This document shows, in pieces, positions 40,876 through 50,115 of a stretch of 64,000 nucleotides of DNA. How positions within the stretch are numbered: position 1 is the stretch's first letter; each line of letters opens with the position of its first letter. The notes beneath the pieces were generated by a model. It ran no database searches. It worked only from the letters and a program-made list of their open reading frames with translations, and was not told where the DNA came from. A program made the translations under genes and the position numbers. Location of the stretch: positions 1 to 64,000 of the forward strand of contig CAXXNZ010000019.1 in NCBI GenBank assembly GCA_963676075.2. Reading direction: 5' to 3'. This DNA comes from JAHJQZ01 sp963676075 (GTDB lineage: Bacteria; Pseudomonadota; Alphaproteobacteria; Rhizobiales; Devosiaceae).

Positions 40876-41892
40876 ATGTCTGCCATTCTTCACGATTTCC
40901 GTTCCGACACGGTCACCAGGCCGTCCAAGGGCATGCGCGCGGCGATGGCGGCGGCGGAGGTTGGCGATGACGTCTATTCCGACGACCCGACGGTTCTGCG
41001 CCTGCAAGCGGTTCTCGCCGAGCGCGTCGGCAAGGAAGCCGGCCTGTTCGTGCCCTCGGGAACGCAATCCAACCTCATCGCGCTGATGACCCATTGCGGG
41101 CGGGGCGATGAATATATCGCCGGCCAGCAGGCCCATTGCTATGTCAACGAAGCGGGCGGGGCGGCAGTGCTCGGCTCGATCCAGCCGCAGCCGGTTACCA
41201 ACCAGCCGGACGGCACGCTGGCGCTCGACGACATCGAGGCGGCGATCAAGCCGGAGGACATCCATTTCGCCAGGACCAAGTTGCTGGCGCTGGAAAACAC
41301 CATCGGCGGCAAGGTGGTCAGGCTCGACTACATGAAAAAGGCCACCGATCTCGCCCATGCCAAAGGTCTTGCAACCCACCTCGACGGTGCGCGCCTGTTC
41401 AATGCGGCGGTTGCGCTCGGCGTCGGGGCGGCGGATGTCGCCAAGGGATTTGATACGGTGTCGGTTTGCCTCTCCAAGGGCCTCGGTGCGCCGGTCGGTT
41501 CGGTGCTGCTCGGGCCGAAGGAGTTCATCGAAAAGGCCAACCGCAACCGCAAGATCCTCGGCGGCGGCATGCGCCAGTCCGGCATTCTGGCGGCGGCAGG
41601 ACTTTATGCGCTTGAGCACAATGTCGATCGGTTGGCCGAGGATCACGCCCTCGCCATCGAACTGGAAAAAGGGCTGGCGAAATACGCGGCGCTGAACGTC
41701 AAGCCGGCGGCGACCAACATGGTCTTCCTCGATGTCACCGGCGCCGACGGGGTGGCGTTCGAAACCTTCCTCAAGGAGCGCGGTGTCGCCATGCATTCGC
41801 GCTACGGGCATCAGCGCTGGGTCACCCATCTCGACGTCGGCCCGGCCGATGTCGCGGCAGCGCTGAAGGTGGTGGCTGCGTTCTTCGACTAG
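40876..41892 (+). CDS. ltaE: Low-specificity L-threonine aldolase
   Basis: A 338-residue PLP enzyme splitting L-threonine/L-allo-threonine into glycine and acetaldehyde. It has the start FRSDTVTRPSKGMRAAM, the motif VGDDVYSDDPTV, the PLP lysine in VSVCLSKGLGAPVGSVL, and LDGARLFNAAVALG. Fold type I, cytoplasmic. The stop TAG is part of a CTAGAGCGTTTC sequence, the end of a palindromic intergenic element. Confidence 0.93.
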   Translation: MSAILHDFRSDTVTRPSKGMRAAMAAAEVGDDVYSDDPTVLRLQAVLAERVGKEAGLFVPSGTQSNLIALMTHCGRGDEYIAGQQAHCYVNEAGGAAVLGSIQPQPVTNQPDGTLALDDIEAAIKPEDIHFARTKLLALENTIGGKVVRLDYMKKATDLAHAKGLATHLDGARLFNAAVALGVGAADVAKGFDTVSVCLSKGLGAPVGSVLLGPKEFIEKANRNRKILGGGMRQSGILAAAGLYALEHNVDRLAEDHALAIELEKGLAKYAALNVKPAATNMVFLDVTGADGVAFETFLKERGVAMHSRYGHQRWVTHLDVGPADVAAALKVVAAFFD

Positions 41893-41960
41893 AGCGTTTC
41901 GCCTCGCGATGTAGGTGAAACCACGGCAGTTTGGGCCGTTTCGAAGCGTCCGGACCGCCG
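41889..41960. repeat. Partial CTAGAGC-type intergenic element
   Basis: CTAGAGCGTTTCGCCTCGCG and the following GTAGGTGAAACC look like the left half of a dispersed palindromic element of Hyphomicrobiales, with the other half diverged. It begins inside the ltaE stop codon. Compare the fuller element at 50009-50115. Confidence 0.5.
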
Positions 41961-42110
41961 GCGGCATTGCGCGCCAGGCCATCATCAAATCTTAACCGCA
42001 ATTCCAGAATCGGCGGGAAACAGGGCCTTTTCGCTTCCGACTTACCTTTGTGCAAAACCTATTTGGTACTGGTTCGGTAGTTTATCATCCAAAGGTATCC
42101 CGATTCCGGA

Positions 42111-44009
42111 ATGTGGTTTTGGCAGGCACTCATAATTAATCTGGCAATCACGGCGATTTTCGTCGCGAGTTGGCAGTATATCGGAGACTGGCTTGACCAC
42201 CGGTTGGTGGCCGTACGCCGTGCAGCGTTCGGCGTTATCCTCGGCGCGTTTGCAACGGTTGCCATGATCTTCGCCGTTGAGCTCGGAAATGACGTAATCT
42301 TCGATTTCCGATTGTCTTTCTATGCGGTTGCCGGGCTATTTGGCGGACCTTTGGCTGCCGTCGTTTCTCTCGCGTTTGCCGCTGCGATGCGCGTCGCGCT
42401 GGGATATTCGGAAGCCCAAGGCGCGGAAGGACTTATGGCCGCTGCTGGTCTATGCGGCGTTGGCGGCCACTATCTGGCCTATAAAACGCTGAAACCGGTA
42501 TTGTCGATCGCGGCAGTGTCGATTGCCACTGCGCTCCTTGTCTGGACCTCATTCAGTGTCATTCCCGTCGACAGGCACCACGCGGAGATGGCTGTCGTTT
42601 TGCCGCAAGCCGTCGGCATCATCCTTGTGACAACATTCGTTCTGAGCTTTGTCATTTGCAATCGTCTGCAAAGGTCGGACGAGCGCCGACTTCTGGTTGC
42701 CGCACTACGGCAGTCGCCGGACTATCAGTACGTCAAGGACAGGCGAGGCAGGTTCGTTCTTGCCAATCACAATCTCGCGCGTTTCGTCGGTCGGATTTCC
42801 ACAGCTGAAATACTTGGAAAATCCAATTCAGAAGTCTCGGCCTATCCAGCTCAGGCTGATCGACTGCATGATAGTGAGCAGTACCTGATGAAAACAGGCA
42901 AGTCGGTCGTGGGTGAGGAGGAACCCTTCGTCAGATGGGACGGGAAGACTGTACTCTTATCAAGTTCGAAAACGCCTGTGTTCAGCGAAGACGGCCGTGT
43001 GATCGGGCTTGCCGTGACGTCCCGGGACGTTACCGAGCAGCGCCTTCTTGAAGCGGAAATAGAATACAATCGATCCATGCTGGACCTCGCCCTGTCGGAG
43101 ATGTCGGACGGGCTGGCGATGTTCGACGAGAGCGGTTTTCTGGTCCTGTGCAACGATCAGTTCAGAAGCAGCTTTCCGCGCACCGCTCATTCCATCACCG
43201 CGGGCATGCATTACAGGGATATTTTCCAGAGCCTTGCGTCAAACGATGAAGATCTCAACATGCCGGCGGATCCCGGCAATGACTGGATACAGGACTTTGT
43301 TGGATCCCTGAAGCAAGGCAAGGCGCGCGAAATCCCGCTGGGCAACGGGCACTGGCTGAGGATGAAAGGGCGCGTGACGACTGACGGCAAGACGATCGTT
43401 ACGGTGACCGATCTCACCGAAATGAAAATAGCCAACCAGGCGCTGCTGACCCTGACCGACCAACTCAAGGCGCTCGCCGCCACCGACGGGCTGACGGGTT
43501 TGATGAACAGGCGGGAATTCGACGCCGCGCTCGAGAGAGAATTGCGCCGCTCGGAGCGCTCGAAGCTTCCGGTCAGCCTGCTGCTCATCGACGTCGATCA
43601 CTTCAAGTCGTTCAACGACCTGTACGGCCATCTGGCCGGCGATGATTGCCTGCGGGCGATCAGTTCCTGCCTCAAGCAAACGCCACGACGCCCCGGGGAT
43701 CTGGCGGCGCGATATGGCGGTGAAGAGTTCGTCATCATCCTGTCCGATACCGACCAGAAAGGCGCCTTCAGGGTGGCCGACGACCTGCGTCGCCGGATTG
43801 TCGACCTTTCGCTGATCCACGAAGGCAATGACTTCGGGGCCGTTACGGCGAGCATCGGCGTTGCCGCCTATGCTGCCGATGCAACCGGGCGCAATTCCGA
43901 TGAGCTGCTGCAACGCGCCGACGACGCTTTGTATGAGGCCAAGGATTCGGGACGCAACAGCGTCGTTAGCTGGACGCCTTCGCGCCCGGCCGGCCGGGCG
44001 GCGAGCTGA
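42111..44009 (+). CDS. Membrane PAS-GGDEF diguanylate cyclase
   Basis: A 632-residue protein: five or six TM helices (1-195; the GAFATVAMIFAVELGN...SFYAVAGLFGGP pattern is the 5TM-5MR_LYT sensor domain), a PAS domain (about 205-315, QSPDYQYVKDRRGRFVLANHN), a second PAS-like part (320-440, EMSDGLAMFDESGFLVLCND), a linker, and a GGDEF domain. The active site is RYGGEEF with GGEEF at residues 536-540, and an RxxD inhibitory site (RPGD) lies five residues before. It should make c-di-GMP with product feedback in response to a signal at the membrane or PAS pocket. Start ATG 42111, no obvious partner. Confidence 0.88.
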   Translation: MWFWQALIINLAITAIFVASWQYIGDWLDHRLVAVRRAAFGVILGAFATVAMIFAVELGNDVIFDFRLSFYAVAGLFGGPLAAVVSLAFAAAMRVALGYSEAQGAEGLMAAAGLCGVGGHYLAYKTLKPVLSIAAVSIATALLVWTSFSVIPVDRHHAEMAVVLPQAVGIILVTTFVLSFVICNRLQRSDERRLLVAALRQSPDYQYVKDRRGRFVLANHNLARFVGRISTAEILGKSNSEVSAYPAQADRLHDSEQYLMKTGKSVVGEEEPFVRWDGKTVLLSSSKTPVFSEDGRVIGLAVTSRDVTEQRLLEAEIEYNRSMLDLALSEMSDGLAMFDESGFLVLCNDQFRSSFPRTAHSITAGMHYRDIFQSLASNDEDLNMPADPGNDWIQDFVGSLKQGKAREIPLGNGHWLRMKGRVTTDGKTIVTVTDLTEMKIANQALLTLTDQLKALAATDGLTGLMNRREFDAALERELRRSERSKLPVSLLLIDVDHFKSFNDLYGHLAGDDCLRAISSCLKQTPRRPGDLAARYGGEEFVIILSDTDQKGAFRVADDLRRRIVDLSLIHEGNDFGAVTASIGVAAYAADATGRNSDELLQRADDALYEAKDSGRNSVVSWTPSRPAGRAAS

Positions 44010-44152
44010 CCGGTATGACCGCCGCCTCGATCGACGAGACATTCGTCATCGGGATCGCCTCGTAGACGATGATCGTGCGCGCAGTGCTCGACATGCCGGA
44101 GCCTATCGGGTCAGGCGGTGGCGATCCGGGGGCTAGAAGACACGACGAATGC

Positions 44153-44180
44153 GCCCGCCCGCTTCGCAAAGCGGACGGGC
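44153..44180 (-). terminator. Stem-loop after the CatB-like gene
   Basis: GCCCG-c-CCGCTT/AAGCGG-a-CGGGC with a CGCA loop, seven bp past the stop of the CatB-like gene on the minus strand. No T run. Confidence 0.5.
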
Positions 44181-44187
44181 GTCGGTG

Positions 44188-44814
44188 CTATTGCGCGCCG
44201 CGCCAGAAGGCGTGAAGCGCCGGGATATCGCCCGCTGTCAGAAGCGGCATGGCCGCTTCCAGCATGTCGAGATCCCAGTCCCACCACGCCATCTCGAGCA
44301 AGAGCGCAATGGCGTCATCGTCGAAGCGCTTGCGGATCGGCTTGGCCGGGTTGCCACCGACGACGGTGTAGGGGGCGACGTCGCGGGTCACCAGGGCGCG
44401 TGTGCCGATGACGGCGCCATGACCGATGATTACCCCCGGCATGACGATGGCTTCGCTGCCGATCCACACGTCATTGCCGATGACCGTGTCGCCGGCCTTG
44501 GCATATCCGTCCCGGGCGGCGGCGAATTCGGGTACCTCCTGCATGTAGTGGAACGGGAACGAGGACGCCCAGTCGTGCCGGTGGCCCTGATTGCCCGCCA
44601 TGATGAACGCGGCGCCGGAACCGATGGAACAGAAGCTGCCGACGATCAGCCTGTCGGCGCCCGCATCGGGCAGAAGATAGCGGGCGCATTCCTCGAAGCT
44701 GTGACCGTGATAATAGCCCGAATAATAGGAATAGCGGCCGACCGAGATGTTGGGATGGTTGACCTGCTCGACGAGCAGTTTGCCCTTGAAGGGGCTTTCG
44801 AAAAAGTTGGACAT
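44188..44814 (-). CDS. CatB/Vat-type xenobiotic acetyltransferase
   Basis: A 208-residue left-handed beta-helix acetyltransferase (MSNFFESPFKGKLLVEQVNHPNI). Hallmarks of the xenobiotic acetyltransferase family: NISVGRYSYYSGYYHGHSFEECARYL, IGSFCSIGSGAAFIMAGNQGHRHDW (active-site His), VIGNDVWIGSEAIVMPGVIIGHGAVIGTRALVT and YTVVGGNPAKPIRKRF. CatB enzymes acetylate chloramphenicol, and Vat enzymes acetylate streptogramins. The length and HRHDW make a CatB-type activity likely, but resistance is not established from sequence. Confidence 0.88.
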   Translation of the reverse strand: MSNFFESPFKGKLLVEQVNHPNISVGRYSYYSGYYHGHSFEECARYLLPDAGADRLIVGSFCSIGSGAAFIMAGNQGHRHDWASSFPFHYMQEVPEFAAARDGYAKAGDTVIGNDVWIGSEAIVMPGVIIGHGAVIGTRALVTRDVAPYTVVGGNPAKPIRKRFDDDAIALLLEMAWWDWDLDMLEAAMPLLTAGDIPALHAFWRGAQ

Positions 44815-45076
44815 GATGTGAAACCTGCGTGCGCGGGAGCCTTGCGGCTGCCTGCTGTAGCCTTTCGGGCAGGAAATGCGCATACCAATTGATGGCGGCG
44901 CCCCGCCCGGCGAAAGGCGCATCGCAAACGGCCTGTCAGGCCAGGCGATGCGCGATGAAGCTGCTACAGCGTGTTGCGTTTTCACTCATGATGCGTTCGG
45001 CTAACAGGTGGCCGGATAGCTGTCAATTGGGCGATGCCGGGCGACTCGACCTCGCTGAGGCGATGCCGATTGCCGC

Positions 45077-45544
45077 TCATTTCCGTATACGAGACGAGGT
45101 CAGGGGCTTTCGCCAGGCGATTTCGGTGGGTAGCCAGCCGAGACGCTCGTATTGGCGGACCTGCGGCACATCGGGAAGGGCATCGGTCAATTCCACAACC
45201 GGCGCTTCAACATATCCGGTCCGCCGGTAATAGGCTCCGGCGCCTGTCGAAAACAGGTAGAGATATTTTGCACCGGCCGCGCGGGAAGCATCTTCGGCGA
45301 AGCGGGTTAGCTCCGCGCCAATGCCCGTGTTGCGGTGCAGAGGCAGAACGGAGAGGCTGCGCAACAACACCGCCGCGCAACCGAAACCCTCAATGCCGAC
45401 TGTGCCTGTGATGGCGCCGTCGCCTTCGGCGACGAACCATGCCGTTCCGGGAGCCAGGATATCGTCGGTCTTGAGACCGCAAGCGGCGACGACCGATGTT
45501 ATGGCTGTCAAGTCAGGTGCGCCAGCGCGGCGAACCAATGGCAT
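45077..45544 (-). CDS. ArsN2-like GNAT acetyltransferase
   Basis: A 155-residue GNAT protein. VAEGDGAITGTVGIEGFGCAAVLLRSLSVLPLHRNTGIGAELTRFAEDASRAAGAKYLYLFSTGAGAYYRRTGY matches the arsN2-type subgroup (short, with LLRSLxVxPxHRxxGxG). Members can acetylate organoarsenicals, but no ars genes are near, so the role is open. It lies 10 bp from carB on the same strand, its stop being distal, so it may be read through from carB. Confidence 0.75.
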   Translation of the reverse strand: MPLVRRAGAPDLTAITSVVAACGLKTDDILAPGTAWFVAEGDGAITGTVGIEGFGCAAVLLRSLSVLPLHRNTGIGAELTRFAEDASRAAGAKYLYLFSTGAGAYYRRTGYVEAPVVELTDALPDVPQVRQYERLGWLPTEIAWRKPLTSSRIRK

Positions 45545-45554
45545 TTCCTCAACC

Positions 45555-48500
45555 TCAGGCCTTGAAGTAGTCCTGCAACGCCTTGACGTGCAGGCTGTCG
45601 GCCTGCCAGGCGAGAATCCCCTCGATGGCGGCGATGGCGCCGGACACGGTGGTGTAATAGGGGATGCGGCCCAGAAGCGCGAAGCGGCGGATGTCGCGGC
45701 TGTCCGAGACCGCCTTGGCGCCTTCGGTGGTGTTGATCACCACCTGCACGCCGCCGTTGCGGATCTCGTCGACGATATGCGGACGTCCTTCGAGCACCTT
45801 GTTGATCTTCTCGCAGGGGATGCCGACCTCGTCGAGATAGCGCTGGGTGCCGCCGGTTGCGATGATGCGGAACCCGGCTTCGGCGAGCTGGCGGATCGAG
45901 GGCGCGATCCATTCCTTGTCGTCGTCGCGGACGGACACGAAAATGGTGCCTTCGCGCGGAATCTTGTTGCCGACCCCGAGCTGGGACTTGGCGAAGGCCA
46001 GGGCGTAATCGGTGTCAAGACCGATGACCTCGCCGGTCGATTTCATTTCCGGACCGAGCAGGGTGTCAACGCCCGGGAAACGGGCGAACGGGAACACGGC
46101 TTCCTTGATGGCGATATGTTCGAGCTTCTTTTCGGTCAGCCCGAACGAGGCCAGCGTCTCGCCGGCCATGATGCGCGCCGCGATCTTGGCGATCGGCTCG
46201 CCGATGACCTTGGCGACGAACGGCACCGTGCGCGAGGCGCGCGGGTTGACCTCGAGGATATAAAGCGTGTCGTCCTTCAGGGCGAACTGCACGTTCATCA
46301 GCCCGCCGACCTTGAGGGAAAGGGCGAGTTCGCGCGACTGGCGCTTTAGCTCGGCGATGATCTCGGGGCTGAGCGTATGCGGGGGCAGCGAACAGGCGCT
46401 GTCGCCGGAATGGATGCCTGCTTCCTCGATATGCTCCATGATGCCGCAAACGAACACGTCGGTGCCATCGCACAGGCAATCGACATCGATCTCGATGGCG
46501 TCGGTCAGATAGCCGTCGAACAGCAGCGGGTTCTCGGCGAGAACGAAATTGATCTGGCCGGTCTTGTCATTGGGGTATTTCTGCCGGACTTCGGGCGGAA
46601 CCAGCCCCGTCAGCGTGCCCTGGATATAGTCCTCGAACTGCTCGGCCGAGCGGACGATGGCCATGGCGCGGCCGCCGAGAACATAGGACGGGCGGATGAC
46701 CAGCGGGAAGCCGAGCTTGTCGGCGACCATGCGGGCCTGTTCGAGCGAATAGGCGATGCCATTGCGCGGTTGGGTCAGGTCGAGATGGCCGATCAGCTTC
46801 ATGAAGCGGTCGCGGTCCTCGGCCAGATCGATCATGTCGGGCTGGGTGCCGAGGATCGGCACGCCGGCTTCCTCGACGGCGTCGGCGAGGTTGAGCGGGG
46901 TCTGGCCGCCGAACTGGACGATGACGCCATGCAGCGTGCCGGCCTGCTTCTCGGTTTCAAGAATCTCGATGACGTCTTCCTCGGTCAGCGGCTCGAAATA
47001 GAGACGATCCGAGGTGTCGTAGTCGGTCGAGACGGTTTCGGGATTGCAGTTGACCATGATGGTCTCATAGCCGGCATCATCGAGCGCAAAGGCAGCATGG
47101 CAGCAGCAATAGTCGAACTCGATGCCCTGGCCGATACGGTTGGGGCCGCCGCCGAGAATGACGACCTTGTTTTTGTCGGACGGGCGCGCCTCGTCCTCGA
47201 CGGTGCCGGCGAAGGGCACTTCATAGGTCGAGTACATATAGGCGGTGGGCGCGGCGAATTCGGCGGCGCAGGTGTCGATGCGCTTGTAGACCGGACGAAC
47301 GCCGAGCGACATGCGGGCGTGGCGGACTTCCTTGGCGGTACGGCCGGTCAGTTCGGCAAGACGCTTGTCGGAAAAGCCCATCGACTTGAGCAGGCGGAAG
47401 TTCTGCGCGTCGGCCGGCAGGTTGTGGTCGCGGACGCGGGCTTCCATGTCGATGATCGCGCGGATCTGCTCAAGGAACCACATGTCGATGCGGCAGGCCT
47501 GGTGAATAAACTCGTCGGTCATGCCGAGGCGCATGGCTTCGGCGACATAAAGCAGGCGGCTGGCGGTCGGCGTGCCGAGCGCGGCGCGGATGGCGTTCTT
47601 GTCGTCGCCTTCGCCGACCCCGGGAATGCCGATTTCGTTGAGCCCGGTCAGGCCGGTCTCGAGCGAGCGCAGGGCCTTTTGCAGCGATTCCGCAAAGGTG
47701 CGGCCGATGGCCATGGCCTCGCCGACCGATTTCATAGAGGTGGTCAGGCGGTCGTCGGCGCCGGGAAATTTCTCAAAGGCGAACCGCGGAATCTTGGTAA
47801 CGACATAGTCGATGGTCGGCTCGAAGCTCGCCGGGGTGGCGCCGCCGGTGATGTCGTTGTCCAGCTCGTCGAGCGTGTAGCCAACGGCAAGACGCGCCGC
47901 GACCTTGGCGATCGGGAAGCCGGTGGCCTTGGACGCAAGAGCGGACGAGCGCGACACGCGCGGGTTCATCTCGATGACGACCAGACGCCCGTCCTTGGGA
48001 TTGACGGCGAACTGGACGTTGGAACCGCCGGTCTCGACGCCGATCTCGCGCAACACCGCGATCGAGGCATCGCGCATGATCTGGTATTCCTTGTCGGTCA
48101 GCGTCAGCGCCGGCGCGACGGTGATCGAATCGCCGGTGTGAACCCCCATCGGGTCGACGTTCTCGATCGAGCAGATGATGATGCAGTTGTCCTTCCTGTC
48201 GCGGACAACCTCCATCTCGTATTCCTTCCAGCCGAGCACGGATTCCTCGACCAGAACCTCGTTGGTCGGGCTGGCGTCGACGCCGCGCTCGACGATCTCG
48301 AGATATTCCTCGCGGTTGTAGGCGATGCCGCCGCCGGTGCCGCCAAGCGTGAAGCTCGGGCGGATAATCGCTGGCAAGCCAATGTCATCGAGCGCCTGCA
48401 GCGCCTCGATCATGTTGTGCGCCAGGCGCGATTTCGGCGTCTGCAACCCGATCTTGGCCATGGCCTCGCGGAACAGTTCGCGGTCCTCGGCCTTGTCGAT

Positions 48501-48866
48501 GGCCTCGGCCTTGGCGCCGATCATCTCGACGCCGAACTGATCGAGCACACCCATCTTGCGAAGGCTCAGGGCGCAGTTGAGCGCCGTCTGGCCGCCCATG
48601 GTCGGCAGCAGCGCGTCCGGGCGTTCCTTCTCGATGATCTTGGCCACCACCTCGGGCGTGATCGGCTCGAGATAGGTCGCGTCGGCCATTTCCGGATCGG
48701 TCATGATCGTCGCCGGATTGGAATTGACCAGGATGACGCGATAGCCCTCGTCTCGGAGCGCCTTGCAGGCCTGTGTGCCGGAATAGTCGAATTCGCAGGC
48801 CTGTCCGATGACGATGGGGCCGGCGCCGATGATGAGGATGGACTTGATGTCGGTGCGTTTGGGCAT
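45555..48866 (-). CDS. carB: Carbamoyl-phosphate synthase large subunit
   Basis: A 1103-residue enzyme making carbamoyl phosphate from bicarbonate, two ATP and ammonia delivered by CarA, for arginine and pyrimidine synthesis. It has MPKRTDIKSILIIGAGPIVIGQACEFDYSG; a first ATP-grasp half with PTMGGQTALNCAL and PSFTLGGTGGGIAYN; a second half starting KNKVVILGGGPNRIGQGIEFDYCC, with QFGGQTPLNLADA and RPSYVLGGRAM; and a C-terminal MGS allosteric domain (GTIFVSVRDDDKEWIAPSIRQLAEAGFRIIATGGTQRYL). Full family length. carA is not adjacent. The gene is encoded on the minus strand; a large open frame on the plus strand over it is only a shadow. Confidence 0.98.
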   Translation of the reverse strand: MPKRTDIKSILIIGAGPIVIGQACEFDYSGTQACKALRDEGYRVILVNSNPATIMTDPEMADATYLEPITPEVVAKIIEKERPDALLPTMGGQTALNCALSLRKMGVLDQFGVEMIGAKAEAIDKAEDRELFREAMAKIGLQTPKSRLAHNMIEALQALDDIGLPAIIRPSFTLGGTGGGIAYNREEYLEIVERGVDASPTNEVLVEESVLGWKEYEMEVVRDRKDNCIIICSIENVDPMGVHTGDSITVAPALTLTDKEYQIMRDASIAVLREIGVETGGSNVQFAVNPKDGRLVVIEMNPRVSRSSALASKATGFPIAKVAARLAVGYTLDELDNDITGGATPASFEPTIDYVVTKIPRFAFEKFPGADDRLTTSMKSVGEAMAIGRTFAESLQKALRSLETGLTGLNEIGIPGVGEGDDKNAIRAALGTPTASRLLYVAEAMRLGMTDEFIHQACRIDMWFLEQIRAIIDMEARVRDHNLPADAQNFRLLKSMGFSDKRLAELTGRTAKEVRHARMSLGVRPVYKRIDTCAAEFAAPTAYMYSTYEVPFAGTVEDEARPSDKNKVVILGGGPNRIGQGIEFDYCCCHAAFALDDAGYETIMVNCNPETVSTDYDTSDRLYFEPLTEEDVIEILETEKQAGTLHGVIVQFGGQTPLNLADAVEEAGVPILGTQPDMIDLAEDRDRFMKLIGHLDLTQPRNGIAYSLEQARMVADKLGFPLVIRPSYVLGGRAMAIVRSAEQFEDYIQGTLTGLVPPEVRQKYPNDKTGQINFVLAENPLLFDGYLTDAIEIDVDCLCDGTDVFVCGIMEHIEEAGIHSGDSACSLPPHTLSPEIIAELKRQSRELALSLKVGGLMNVQFALKDDTLYILEVNPRASRTVPFVAKVIGEPIAKIAARIMAGETLASFGLTEKKLEHIAIKEAVFPFARFPGVDTLLGPEMKSTGEVIGLDTDYALAFAKSQLGVGNKIPREGTIFVSVRDDDKEWIAPSIRQLAEAGFRIIATGGTQRYLDEVGIPCEKINKVLEGRPHIVDEIRNGGVQVVINTTEGAKAVSDSRDIRRFALLGRIPYYTTVSGAIAAIEGILAWQADSLHVKALQDYFKA

Positions 48867-49122
48867 GCTTCGGCTCTTTTTGGCGCGTCGCCGGAGATGG
48901 CCGGGCAGGGCTGCCGGGTCTCCGCGTGTTCGAGTCTTGAGGCTAAGTGGGCCTTATAGGGGTGCGCTCAAACGAAGGGAAGGGGGAAAGCGGGAAATGG
49001 CTGGCATTGTCCGGCGTGCCGGGCCGGCGCGCGATTGACAAGCTGGGGAAAGGACGGAATGTTCGCCCACCTAGACACGTCCCCCGCCCATTCGACGATC
49101 CGTTATCTGCGAGAGGCTCATC

Positions 49123-49965
49123 ATGACCAGCGCGCAACCCTTACTCACGCTTTCCGATGGCTACGCGATCCCGCAGCTCGGGTTTGGCGTGTGGCAACTC
49201 GACGAAGCCGATGCCGCCCCGGTGCTGGCCAAGGCCTTCGAGGTCGGGTTCCGCCATATCGACACGGCGCAGGCCTATGACAACGAGCGGCAAGTCGGCG
49301 CGGCGGTCAAGCGCTCCGGGCTCGACCGCGGCGAGATCTTCGTCACCTCCAAGCTGAGGACGTCCGAATACCCCACCGGCAAGGCGCGGCGCTCGCTTGA
49401 GCAGAGCCTTGAACGCTTGCAGCTCGATTATCTCGACCTGTTCCTGCTGCACTGGCCGGTGCCCGACCATGACGGGCTGTTCGTCGAGGCCTGGGGTGAT
49501 CTGATCGCGGCGCAGGAGGACGGGCTGGTGCGCTCGATTGGCGTATCCAACTTCCTGCCCGATCACGTCGCGCGGCTCGTTACCGAAACCGGCGTGGCGC
49601 CGGCGATCAACCAGGTGGAGCTCCATCCGCGTTTCCAGCAGCGCGACCTGCGCGCGGCGATGGAAGAATACAAGGTTACCGTCGAGAGCTATTCCCCGCT
49701 CGGGCGCGGTGCCATGCTCGGGGAAGATGTGCTTGTCGACATCGCCAGGGCGCACGGCAAGAGCCCGGCCCAGGTGATCATCCACTGGCATTTGCAGGAG
49801 GGGCTGATCGTTCTGCCCAAGACCAGCTCGGTCGAGCGTGTCAGCGAGAATTTCGATGTGTTCGATTTCGAGCTGAGCGCCGAAGAGATGGAGGCGATCA
49901 AAGCGCTCGACCGCGCCGACGGCAAAATCCTGTTCGACCCGCTCAAGATGAATTCGCTGTTTTAG
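49123..49965 (+). CDS. Aldo/keto reductase (2,5-diketo-gluconate reductase type)
   Basis: A 280-residue NADPH enzyme (MTSAQPLLTLSDGYAIPQLGFGVWQLD). The catalytic Asp and Tyr are in GFRHIDTAQAYDNE, Lys in FVTSKLRTSEY, His in FLLHWPVPDHD. Further motifs are SIGVSNFLPDHV, NQVELHPRFQQ and IVLPKTSSVERV. It belongs to the DkgA/AKR5 group that reduces 2,5-diketo-gluconate, methylglyoxal or other carbonyls. The last 20 codons (LDRADGKILFDPLKMNSLF) are partly repeated at 52205-52269. Confidence 0.93.
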   Translation: MTSAQPLLTLSDGYAIPQLGFGVWQLDEADAAPVLAKAFEVGFRHIDTAQAYDNERQVGAAVKRSGLDRGEIFVTSKLRTSEYPTGKARRSLEQSLERLQLDYLDLFLLHWPVPDHDGLFVEAWGDLIAAQEDGLVRSIGVSNFLPDHVARLVTETGVAPAINQVELHPRFQQRDLRAAMEEYKVTVESYSPLGRGAMLGEDVLVDIARAHGKSPAQVIIHWHLQEGLIVLPKTSSVERVSENFDVFDFELSAEEMEAIKALDRADGKILFDPLKMNSLF

Positions 49966-50008
49966 GGGACACCATCTGGCAGCTGCCACCCCAAGCCGCA
50001 TCAATCCG

Positions 50009-50115
50009 TCTAGAGCTTTTCAGTGTTTCTTGGAAACACCGAAAAGCCCGAAGTCTTTGTTTTGTCGCATTTCCGGACGGTGAACCGGTTTCCACTTGAC
50101 CTGGAAATGCTCTAG
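50009..50115. repeat. CTAGAGC-ended palindromic intergenic element
   Basis: A 107-bp element with inverted ends: TCTAGAGCTTTTCAG at the left and CTGGAAATGCTCTAG at the right. Inside the left half is a strong hairpin (CTTTTC...GTGTTTC, loop, GAAACAC...GAAAAG at 50016-50046), and the middle carries GGTGAACCGGTTTCCACTT. This is the type of dispersed repeat found in many Hyphomicrobiales (RIME-like mosaic elements). Its right end supplies the TAG stop of the GGDEF-EAL gene that follows on the minus strand. Confidence 0.75.

Noticed and set aside
46377..48959. 860-codon open frame on the plus strand opposite carB
   Set aside because: It is antisense to a clear carB with intact motifs. High GC and codon bias produce long antisense frames, and its translation is low-complexity with no family resemblance.
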